Assembly: GCA_030537695.1 (NCBI GenBank)
Contig: JAUNVJ010000025.1
Span: forward strand, 1-12,811
DNA from: Tissierellia bacterium
Lineage (GTDB): Bacteria; Bacillota_A; Clostridia; Tissierellales; Peptoniphilaceae
Direction: 5' to 3'
DNA: 12,811 nucleotides
Every line of letters starts with the position of its first letter. The first letter of the stretch is position 1. The position numbers and the translations under genes were made by a program. Shown in pieces: positions 1 to 6,652 of this stretch. Under the pieces are notes generated by a model. That model saw only the letters and a list, made by a program, of their open reading frames with translations, was not told the origin of the DNA and did no database searches.

Positions 1-9
1 TAACCCTTT

Positions 10-18
10 TGTTATACT
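10..18 (+). promoter_or_regulatory. extended -10 promoter element of the NlpC/P60 gene
   Basis: TGTTATACT is a TGN extended -10 followed by a 5/6 match to TATAAT. Transcription would start near base 25, about 50 bases before the GTG start. Any -35 lies at or beyond the window edge. The hexamer sits inside the left arm of a 12-bp inverted repeat (13-24 and 48-59). Confidence 0.45.
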
Positions 19-59
19 TTAATAGAATTAATGTTGAAAGATCATTTTATTAAAGTATA
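13..59. repeat. 12-bp inverted repeat, possible operator
   Basis: TATACTTTAATA (13-24) and TATTAAAGTATA (48-59) are exact reverse complements separated by 23 bases, so the arm centres are 35 bp apart. The left arm contains the -10 hexamer and the right arm touches the AGGAG ribosome-binding site. If transcription starts near 25 the left arm is not in the mRNA, which favours a DNA operator over an RNA hairpin. No regulator is known. Confidence 0.4.
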
Positions 60-73
60 GGAGATGTTAAATC

Positions 74-1177
74 GTGCGGTCATTAAAAAATAAACTGCCC
101 ATGGGGCTCATTGCTTTATGTGCGGTTTCAATCTTCGGTCTTAAAGATACCGGAGTTTTTATCAATGAACATGTACAGAGAACTTATAGTGGAAACGAAA
201 TTGAATTTTCCATTGGAGAAAAGGTAAATATCGTAGAAAAAGAAAACGACTCTTATATCGTAACCAAGGGAAAAGCAAGAGTTACAGTTCCTCAAGATAA
301 AGTTCTTGTCACAAAAGTTGACATTCCCACATACCGTATTATAAAAGCAAGTCCCATCCAAAGAGAGGGACAAATCATTCGCAATCTTTTTATTGGAGAG
401 TATGCCGTTTTGGTCGAAGATAAGGGAGACCTGGTTACAGTAAAATGTAATGACGGTACCATCGGTGATGTCAATCCTTCTTCATTGGAAAAAATAGCAG
501 ATCAAAGAGATCACGAAACGATTATAAAAGTATTGGAAAATACAGAAGCTAAAAATAAAAATGATAAAATTTCAGTAGAAGCCGGTGAAACGGTTACTGT
601 TGTAAATTATGATAATGGAGAATTTATAATTAGAGCGGCCAATGGAAACAAGTACTCCATAGATGCCGATAAACTGGATATTGAATCTGGAAAGAAATTG
701 GAAATGCCAACTGTAGAAGCAACAAAGATGGTTTCTTTGGAAATGGATGAAAAAGAAATTGAAAAAGTAGCATTAGAAGCTTCGACAAATAAAAAATCTC
801 AAAATGGAAAAGCTCAACAGATCATTTCTTCGGCAGCCAATAAATTAGGCAGTACATATGTCTATGGCGCAACTGGAAATGGTGGTTATGATTGCTCCGG
901 TTTAGTTTATGCAGTGTATAAAAATGAAATGGGTATTGAATTACCTCGTACTTCTTCCGCTCAATCCGGATTTGGAACTCAAATTGGAAAATCCAATTTA
1001 CAAGAAGGCGATTTGGTATTTTTTAATACGGCAGGTTCCGGTGTATCTCATGTAGGTATTTATATCGGAAATGATCAATTTATCCATGCCTCTTCCGGAC
1101 AGGGAAAAGTGATCACTTCTTCCCTTTCTGAAGATTACTACGCAAAACGCTATGTCAATGCTACTCGTGTCCTCTAA
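74..1177 (+). CDS. secreted NlpC/P60 peptidoglycan endopeptidase with SH3-like repeats
   Basis: Likely a cell-wall hydrolase that cleaves within peptide stems of peptidoglycan outside the cell (family knowledge). A short basic N-terminus and hydrophobic stretch at residues 9-22 resemble a signal peptide or anchor. Three SH3-like bacterial repeats can be traced at about 29-80, 90-141 and 148-205, followed by a charged linker and a C-terminal NlpC/P60 domain from about 245 to 367. The catalytic Cys274 is in YDCSGLVYA, His326 in SHVGIYIG, and the third polar residue His338 in FIHASS, so the triad is complete. The start is GTG at 74, with AGGAG at 59-63 ten bases upstream; the in-frame ATG at 101 would cut the basic end of the signal. 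A terminator follows. Confident about family; the exact bond cleaved is unknown. Confidence 0.9.
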   Translation: MRSLKNKLPMGLIALCAVSIFGLKDTGVFINEHVQRTYSGNEIEFSIGEKVNIVEKENDSYIVTKGKARVTVPQDKVLVTKVDIPTYRIIKASPIQREGQIIRNLFIGEYAVLVEDKGDLVTVKCNDGTIGDVNPSSLEKIADQRDHETIIKVLENTEAKNKNDKISVEAGETVTVVNYDNGEFIIRAANGNKYSIDADKLDIESGKKLEMPTVEATKMVSLEMDEKEIEKVALEASTNKKSQNGKAQQIISSAANKLGSTYVYGATGNGGYDCSGLVYAVYKNEMGIELPRTSSAQSGFGTQIGKSNLQEGDLVFFNTAGSGVSHVGIYIGNDQFIHASSGQGKVITSSLSEDYYAKRYVNATRVL

Positions 1178-1203
1178 TAGAGGAAATTATATTCGATAGA
1201 AAC

Positions 1204-1233
1204 AGAACTCATTAAACGATGAGTTCTTTTTTT
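1204..1233 (+). terminator. rho-independent terminator after the NlpC/P60 gene
   Basis: A perfect 9-bp stem, AGAACTCAT (1204-1212) with ATGAGTTCT (1219-1227), has a 6-base loop and runs into seven T. It lies between the NlpC/P60 and GNAT genes. Confidence 0.85.
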
Positions 1234-1265
1234 AATTTGGGGTATTCATTTTCGGAGGTGATATG

Positions 1266-1958
1266 ATGAAAAGAACAATTAATCATCGAGACTATGAATT
1301 TCAATGGATAACAGTAGAAGAATTGGATCCTCTAATGAAATTTATGGAGCAGGTATATGAAACAATTGAAAATAAAGAAACCTTTAAATTAGATACGAAA
1401 GAAACCATTGCAAATATGCTCTATCAAGGAGCTAAAGCACTTGGAGTATATTATCAGGGAGAACTGGCTGCCATTCGTTATACGGTAATCCCTAACAAAG
1501 AAGACAATTTGGCATATGATGTGGACCTTTTTGAAATTGATCCGAGACGAGTAGCCATCAATGATACCGTGATGGTCAAGGAAAGACATCGAGGGTATAA
1601 ACTTCAAAATATAACGAGAGAGTTGATTGTAGAAGCATTGGAAAAAGAAGGCTTTGAACATTTTATGTCTACGATCTCACCGAATAATATCGCATCCTAT
1701 CGCAATACTGTAAAATCGGGCTATCAAATTGTGGCCCTTAAAAAAAAGTATCCTGATGAAAAAAATCCACTGGGCTATGATCGGTTTATCCTTCATCACT
1801 CCAATTATTTAAATTATGAATATACCGGTAACCAACGATGGATTGACCATGGTGATTTGGAAGAAATTCGAAAGGCAATCGCCAAAAAGTATATCGGTAC
1901 CGATGTGAGAGACGATGGTAGTATCCTATTTAAAGAAGTGAAAATTAAGCATATATAA
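1266..1958 (+). CDS. GNAT-family N-acetyltransferase
   Basis: A probable acyl-CoA-dependent N-acyltransferase of the GNAT superfamily; the acceptor is unknown. Counting from the first Met of the MMKRT form, beta strand 4 and motif A are visible around residues 97-118. VMVKERHRGYKLQN holds the R/Q-x-x-G-x-G/A-like CoA pyrophosphate loop (RHRGYK). The usual following helix is ITRELIVEALEKEG, then the SPNNIASYRNTVKSGY segment typical of motif B, where an Asn and a Tyr precede the last strand. About 230 residues is longer than a minimal GNAT (about 150), with a mostly helical C-terminal extension. Two adjacent ATGs exist (1263 and 1266). GGAGG at 1254-1258 is 7 bases from 1266 but only 4 from 1263, so 1266 is preferred. 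No convincing promoter is seen between the upstream terminator and this gene. Confidence 0.8.
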   Translation: MKRTINHRDYEFQWITVEELDPLMKFMEQVYETIENKETFKLDTKETIANMLYQGAKALGVYYQGELAAIRYTVIPNKEDNLAYDVDLFEIDPRRVAINDTVMVKERHRGYKLQNITRELIVEALEKEGFEHFMSTISPNNIASYRNTVKSGYQIVALKKKYPDEKNPLGYDRFILHHSNYLNYEYTGNQRWIDHGDLEEIRKAIAKKYIGTDVRDDGSILFKEVKIKHI

Positions 1959-2850
1959 AGCTCTAAGGGATTTTATAGAATTTAAATTCGTCAAAAAGTA
2001 GTACAAAAAAAATTGTCGCGAACTAGTAAGAATAATGAAAATCCCATCATAAGAAAATAGATTCCTCAATGAATTTATTTTCATGGGGAATTTCCGAAGA
2101 GATCCCCTTGAAAGCTCAAAAAAATGAAGGAGGTCATTCCACTCATTTAAAAACATGCTGTCTCAATAAAAGAGTGATAGGGAGTTAAGGGATGGTAAAA
2201 AGATTTTAATCAAGTACCGTGATAGGGTTGGATCATTTAATTGCTAAGGAGATGTTATATTGTCAATATTAGGGAGGGAGCTTCTTTTTTTAAAAGAAAA
2301 ATAAAAATTTCTTTTGCTTTTTCTCTCTACAAATCCTATAAGTTTTTAACGAAACCATTTAATAGTAAAACTTATCCTTCCCTTTTAGTGATTATTCGTT
2401 GACGATTTCTGATACTTTGTATATTTTAATGAATTCGGCTGATTTTAAATTTTGGACAAAAGTATATCTTTGGAATTGGAAAATTTCGCTATAAGATGGA
2501 TCATAGAATTTTTTCTTTTTAAAATTGAAAGATACCTACAGAAATGATCAATTGAAAACAAGATCTTATAAATAGTATATTCCATAAGACGAAGTTTCTG
2601 AATAATGTTTTACTCTTAAAATTCAATCGATGTAAAATGTACAAGACCCTATTTAAAGGGTATCGTAAAATTAGCCTATGGAAAGAGCTAGGAGCAATAG
2701 ATCTTGACCATGGTGCAAAAACATATTCCATTGATGGTAGGAGAAAAAGAATTTAAATTGGTATGAAGAAAAGTTCTTTGTTACTAAAAAGACGTTCCAA
2801 CTATTTTATGTATTTCAATACTAGGAATAAAGTTATCTTTCCATTCTTTT
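1959..2850. other. gene-poor stretch with short broken open frames
   Basis: No recognisable gene, RNA or mobile element. A hairpin lies at 2061-2091: ATTCCTC pairs with GGGGAAT, there is a one-base bulge, and ATGAA pairs with TTCAT. No T-run follows it, so it is not a terminator. On the + strand three overlapping stop-free stretches occur in different frames: about 2243-2402, 2369-2494 (41 codons) and 2556-2756 (66 codons). None has a good ribosome-binding site. The last includes protein-like wording such as MYKTLFKGYRKISLWKELGA. This could be a decayed gene or chance in AT-rich DNA. A 9-bp direct repeat GTGATAGGG occurs near 2174 and 2220. Confidence 0.4.
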
Positions 2851-2879
2851 TTCTCAAAGTTTATAAAATATGCTATACT
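2851..2879 (+). promoter_or_regulatory. promoter of yjdM
   Basis: TTCTCA (2851-2856) is separated by 17 bp from TATACT (2874-2879), which is preceded by TGC, making an extended -10. The expected start of transcription is near 2886, just ahead of the AAGGGTG ribosome-binding site at 2891-2897. Confidence 0.6.
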
Positions 2880-2902
2880 GGAAAGGATGAAAGGGTGATT
2901 TA

Positions 2903-3223
2903 ATGTATCAATGTCCAAAATGCAATAGTGAATATGGCTATGATGATGGCATGGCTTATAATTGTCCGGAATGTGGACATATGTGGACGGATCTCTGCTT
3001 AGAAAAGGAAAAAGTTCGAGATTCCGTTGGAAATGAGCTTCATAATGGAGACGATATTACTTTGATTAAAGATTTGAAAGTAGGTTCTTCCACCTTAAAA
3101 CGAGGGCTACGGGTTCGAAAGATCATTGTACTGGATGAAGAGGTGGATGGCCATGATATTGAAGCAAAAGTTGACGGTGTGGGAGGAGTTTATCTGAAAT
3201 CGGAATTTGTGAAAAAAATTTAA
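2903..3223 (+). CDS. yjdM: YjdM (PhnA) family zinc-ribbon protein
   Basis: This small protein belongs to the PhnA/YjdM family, historically called an alkylphosphonate uptake protein although that role is not established. The N-terminal zinc ribbon has two CxxC knuckles, Cys4/Cys7 and Cys21/Cys24 (CPKC...CPEC). The C-terminal PhnA domain (about residues 36-106) has the family wording NGDDITLIKDLKV, a central LKRG turn and the terminal YLKSEFVKK. The length of 106 matches the family (about 110). The start is fixed by AAGGGTG at 2891-2897 and the N-terminal MYQCPKC. It has its own promoter and terminator and is flanked by gene-poor DNA, so it appears monocistronic. No phosphonate genes are nearby, which gives no support for a phosphonate role. 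Family assignment is firm; function is unknown. Confidence 0.92.
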   Translation: MYQCPKCNSEYGYDDGMAYNCPECGHMWTDLCLEKEKVRDSVGNELHNGDDITLIKDLKVGSSTLKRGLRVRKIIVLDEEVDGHDIEAKVDGVGGVYLKSEFVKKI

Positions 3224-3304
3224 AATATTTTTATCAAATAATAAAAAATGAGTGTTCTTTTGGCATATTGATCGCCTAAAAAAACCTCTATCCTAGATGG
3301 GTCG

Positions 3305-3339
3305 GAAGAAATCCTTTATGAGGGATTTCTTCTTTTTTT
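3305..3339 (+). terminator. rho-independent terminator after yjdM
   Basis: A perfect 10-bp stem, GAAGAAATCC (3305-3314) with GGATTTCTTC (3323-3332), has an 8-base loop followed by seven T. It lies about 80 bp past the yjdM stop. Confidence 0.85.
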
Positions 3340-3687
3340 GGATAGATTTTAAATCATATCTACAAATATTATTTTTACCATCTATTGTTGCTCTTTAAAA
3401 TAAATCCTTTATAGGATTTTATATTACCGTTTTGATTGGATCGAAATCCCATGTGGACGGGTCGAAATATCCATGAAAGCCGTCAAATAATAAGTCTTAT
3501 GGCTACAAAGTATTTCGATCCCTGTCGAATGAATTTTGTCCTATATTTGTATGGCTTTTATTGTTCCCACAGGAGGGATCTTACTGTATTATTTAAAGTT
3601 GAAAGGTTCAATCCCTCTTATAAAAATATTATTTTTCAAACCCTTGACTCCAAAAAGTGTTTTTATATTTTCATATTTAAATGGCGA
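3340..3687. other. gene-free stretch with a long-range inverted repeat
   Basis: No convincing gene. GGATCGAAAT (3438-3447) and ATTTCGATCC (3512-3521) form an exact 10-bp inverted repeat 64 bases apart. A close variant of the left arm, GGGTCGAAATA, occurs at 3459-3469 and could compete for the same right arm. A small hairpin AAATCC/GGATTT lies at 3402-3419. An 87-codon open frame crosses 3436-3699, but it has no ribosome-binding site, a protein-unlike composition, and it runs into the opposite-strand gene. Confidence 0.4.
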
Positions 3688-5295
3688 TTAGTCCCTTAGG
3701 GAATAGACTTTATGACCTCCAATATAAGTAGCCAAGACTTGGGTATTCCTTAAATCTTCGATCGGTCGTGAAAAAATATCTTGATTTAGTAGGATAAAAT
3801 CCGCCAAATATCCTTCCAGTAATCGTCCTTTATAATCTTCCATCTTTTGGAGATAGGCTGAACCCACGGTATAGGCGTCTATTGCTTCTTCTAAGCGGAG
3901 AGCCTCTTCTTTATGAAAGACTGTACCATCATAGGGAGGCAAGCGTCTTCTGGTGACGGCACAATAAATACCTTCGAAGGGATTGTTGGAAGCAATAGGA
4001 GCGTCGGAGCCGAATCCGAAGGCAATACCTCGTTGTTTCAGTGTTTGAAAACAATAGGAATAAGAAGCTCGTTTTTTGCCGAGATAATGAGATAGAATGG
4101 GAATATCTCCATCTAAAAAGATAGGTTGAAAAAATACAGGTATCCCCAAGACAGCAATATCCTTGATCAAGAGGGGATCCAATACTTCTAAATGGACCAA
4201 ACCATGGCGTAATTTATTTTTACCATGAATAAAACCCACTTTACGATAAATTTCCACGGTACGTTTTGCCGCTTCGTCTCCAATGACATGGGTGATACAC
4301 TGAAGGCCCCGCAAGGTGGCTTGTTTGACGATTTGATATTGTTCTTCATCAGTCAAGGTCATGATGCCTCGATTATGTTCTCCAAGATAAGGCTCACTGA
4401 GATAGGCTGTTTTTCCACCGAGGACCCCGTCTTTAAACATCTTGACCTGTCCATAGCTGAGATAACCCTTGGTGAAAACGGGATTGTCCCTTTCTTTATC
4501 TAAAAAAGCATCCATTTTTTGAGCGGTATCCAAACAAAACTGATAATGGTAGCGAACCTGAGGTCTTCCCTTTCTATAGAGATTTCGAATTCGATTATAA
4601 TTGACGAAAGGAATGGTGGTCATGATATCATTGGATTGAATGGAAGTGATCCCTAAAGCAGCACATTGAGTCAACGCGTCTTCCATTGCTCTTTCCATTT
4701 CTTCACTAGTGGGATCTTTAACAGCTCTTAAAATATAATAGCCGGCTTCTTCTTTAAATAGCCCCGTCGGATTTCCCTGAGAATCTCGGTGAATCGATCC
4801 TCTGGGAATTTCTTCCGTTTCACGACGAATATTCATAACTTCCATGGCTTTGTGATTGGCACTTTGAATATGCATACAAGCCCTTGTCAATACGATGGGA
4901 ACCTCTGTTGAAATCCGATCTAAATCCTCGGCATAGAGGGGACGCTTTTCTTGTAATTGACTTTCAGTCCATCCTCGTAGAATGAAGCCTTCTTCTTGCG
5001 CTTTGGGATGATCTTGAAGGTATTTGGTTGCCACTTGTACAATCTCGTCAATACTTTGACATTGGGATAAATCGGGTTTTTGCAAATTTTTTCCGATCAT
5101 GGACAAATGACAATGACTGTCATTAAAACCGGGAATGACGGTTTTCCCTTCTAGATCGACTTTATGATCAAAAACTTCTTGATTTAGAGCTTTGGTGGAT
5201 CCTGTCATTAGGATTTTTTGATTTTCGACAATCATGGCTTCTATAAAATCATGGGTATCCCTATAGATTTTTCCATTGTAAAATAGTATTTTCAT
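3688..5295 (-). CDS. YtcJ-like metal-dependent amidohydrolase (Amidohydro_3)
   Basis: A cytoplasmic zinc-type hydrolase of the amidohydrolase superfamily, related to YtcJ/N-substituted formamide deformylase-like proteins. It hydrolyses an amide-type bond, but its substrate cannot be read from sequence. The N-terminal beta-sandwich strand (VDLEGKTVIPGFNDSHCHL) leads into the metal motif His61-x-His63. Further candidate ligands are Lys285 or Lys288 in VKMFKDG, His336 in THVIGDEA, His364/His368 in RHGLVHLE and Asp431 in FGSDAP, followed by family wording NPFEGIYCAVTRR. The C-terminus returns to the sandwich (GYLADFILLNQDIF). The length of 535 is normal for the family. The ATG at 5295 has AAAGGAAG at 5302-5309 (minus strand) 6 bases upstream. 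The gene stands alone and diverges from phaEC. No clear terminator is seen after its stop. There is no signal peptide. Confidence 0.9.
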   Translation of the reverse strand: MKILFYNGKIYRDTHDFIEAMIVENQKILMTGSTKALNQEVFDHKVDLEGKTVIPGFNDSHCHLSMIGKNLQKPDLSQCQSIDEIVQVATKYLQDHPKAQEEGFILRGWTESQLQEKRPLYAEDLDRISTEVPIVLTRACMHIQSANHKAMEVMNIRRETEEIPRGSIHRDSQGNPTGLFKEEAGYYILRAVKDPTSEEMERAMEDALTQCAALGITSIQSNDIMTTIPFVNYNRIRNLYRKGRPQVRYHYQFCLDTAQKMDAFLDKERDNPVFTKGYLSYGQVKMFKDGVLGGKTAYLSEPYLGEHNRGIMTLTDEEQYQIVKQATLRGLQCITHVIGDEAAKRTVEIYRKVGFIHGKNKLRHGLVHLEVLDPLLIKDIAVLGIPVFFQPIFLDGDIPILSHYLGKKRASYSYCFQTLKQRGIAFGFGSDAPIASNNPFEGIYCAVTRRRLPPYDGTVFHKEEALRLEEAIDAYTVGSAYLQKMEDYKGRLLEGYLADFILLNQDIFSRPIEDLRNTQVLATYIGGHKVYSLRD

Positions 5296-5316
5296 GAATA
5301 TCTTCCTTTCTCATTT

Positions 5317-5325
5317 ATTATATCA
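5317..5325 (-). promoter_or_regulatory. extended -10 promoter of the amidohydrolase gene
   Basis: On the minus strand TGATATAAT is a perfect -10 hexamer with TGN upstream. No good -35 is found at the right distance. Transcription would start near 5310, giving a leader of only about 15 bases that carries the ribosome-binding site. Confidence 0.45.
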
Positions 5326-5483
5326 AAAATTTAAAATAAAAAGGTGGAAGGAAAGATTTATAAAAATATCTAAGAGTTTAAAAAATCTTTTATCTTGTAA
5401 ATAATTGGTAAATAAGAAAATACAAGAGATCTTTGCAAAAAGAAGATGTTTTTTTAAATAAAAAATAATTTATTGTATAAAAG

Positions 5484-5513
5484 TTGATATAAATTGGATT
5501 TATTGTGTATAAT
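5484..5513 (+). promoter_or_regulatory. sigma-A-type promoter of phaEC
   Basis: TTGATA (5484-5489) is followed after 18 bp by a perfect TATAAT (5508-5513), with TGTG just upstream of the -10. Transcription should begin near 5520, about 66 bases before phaE. Confidence 0.7.
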
Positions 5514-5522
5514 TAGAATAGA

Positions 5523-5549
5523 AGAGTAGACATTTTAATGTATTACTCT
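5523..5549 (+). promoter_or_regulatory. dyad/hairpin at the 5' end of the phaEC transcript
   Basis: AGAGTA (5523-5528) pairs with TACTCT (5544-5549), and ACATT (5530-5534) with AATGT (5537-5541), separated by a 1x2 internal loop and a two-base tip. It begins within a few bases of the predicted transcription start. It could therefore be a repressor operator or a stabilising 5' mRNA hairpin. No T-run follows, so it is not an attenuator terminator. Confidence 0.45.
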
Positions 5550-5586
5550 AATGCAATAAGAAACAGAAAAAAGGGAGGAATTAGTA

Positions 5587-6642
5587 GTGGAAAATGATTT
5601 TAATTTTTTTAACCAGTATTTAGATTCTCAAAAAAACATGATGGACATGTGGAATCAAATGACGAAGAACTTTGCATTTAATAATATGTCTTTCAACTCC
5701 AATCCTTATGAAGGATATCAAAAGATGATGGAAAGTTTTGGTCAAAATAATATTTTTGATTATGCCGGTTCACCGGCGGAAGTTCTTTCAAAGCTAAACC
5801 AAAGTTCTCAAGTTTATTATAATTTGTACAAATTATATCAAGATATTTATGAGAAAAGCGTAGAGCCGACAGAAGAAAATTTTAAAAAAGTGATGAATAG
5901 TTATAAGGAACAATATATGCAATATGTAAACAATTATATTTTTCCTTATTTACCAGGAGATGTGCAGGATCTGCTTAAAAAGTCCGTAGGATTGACTGAA
6001 ACCTATCAGTCTACTTTCAATACCATTTTTGGACCATGGGCAGACAGTGCCAATACCTTGATGGATAATTTTATGCAAGGTGCATTTAAAGATCCAGAAG
6101 GATTCTTAAAATACTTTGAGACATGGAAAAGTAGTTATAATGAAACCTTTGGTAAATTATTGAATATTCCTCAATTCGGTATTGAAAGAAACACCTTCCA
6201 GGATCGGATGCAAACTTTTGATAAATTCATTCGTTTTATCACTTATTATACGGAACTGTTGGTAAAACTTTCCACTTTGGTCAATGAAACGACGGAAAAT
6301 GTCATCAAAGACAATTTCGAAATGTTAAAGACTGGAAACCAACCAAAAACTTTTGAAGAATTCTATAATTATTGGAAAACCACACTTTCTAATAACTTTG
6401 ATCAATTATTCTATTCCGATGAATTTAGTAAATTCTTAGGAAACTTTGTAGATTCTCTCATGATCTTAAAGATTGATATCGACAAAGTACTAGAAGATTC
6501 TTTGAAAAATCTTCCAATTCCCACAAAGACTGATATGGATTCTCTTTATAAAACAGTCTATGAATTGAAGAAAGAAGTTCGTACTCTTAAAAGAAAATTA
6601 AGAGATAAAGAACATGAAGAAGCCAAAAGAGAGAAGAAGTAA
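5587..6642 (+). CDS. phaE: class III polyhydroxyalkanoate synthase subunit PhaE
   Basis: The accessory subunit of class III PHA synthase, which binds PhaC to form the active PhaEC complex at the surface of storage granules. The protein is 351 residues, close to the family size (about 350-360), soluble, mostly helical and rich in Asn, Phe, Tyr and Lys. The N-terminus (FNFFNQYLDSQKNMMDMWNQM) and the central aromatic helices around WADSANTLMDNFM and FLKYFETWKSSYNETFGK look PhaE-like. The C-terminus from about residue 318 is a highly charged coiled-coil-like helix (LKKEVRTLKRKLRDKEHEE). PhaE sequences diverge widely, so the call rests partly on the adjoining phaC. The start is GTG at 5587, eight bases after GGGAGG (5573-5578); the ATG at 5594 is out of frame. 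First gene of a two-gene operon, 10 bp ahead of phaC. Confidence 0.87.
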   Translation: MENDFNFFNQYLDSQKNMMDMWNQMTKNFAFNNMSFNSNPYEGYQKMMESFGQNNIFDYAGSPAEVLSKLNQSSQVYYNLYKLYQDIYEKSVEPTEENFKKVMNSYKEQYMQYVNNYIFPYLPGDVQDLLKKSVGLTETYQSTFNTIFGPWADSANTLMDNFMQGAFKDPEGFLKYFETWKSSYNETFGKLLNIPQFGIERNTFQDRMQTFDKFIRFITYYTELLVKLSTLVNETTENVIKDNFEMLKTGNQPKTFEEFYNYWKTTLSNNFDQLFYSDEFSKFLGNFVDSLMILKIDIDKVLEDSLKNLPIPTKTDMDSLYKTVYELKKEVRTLKRKLRDKEHEEAKREKK

Positions 6643-6652
6643 TTAGGAGGTT

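Noticed and set aside
3430..3600. Possible riboswitch
   Set aside because: No known aptamer consensus could be matched and no gene follows on the same strand.
3436..3699. 87-codon + strand open frame
   Set aside because: No ribosome-binding site, composition unlike a protein, and it runs into the end of the well-supported opposite-strand amidohydrolase.
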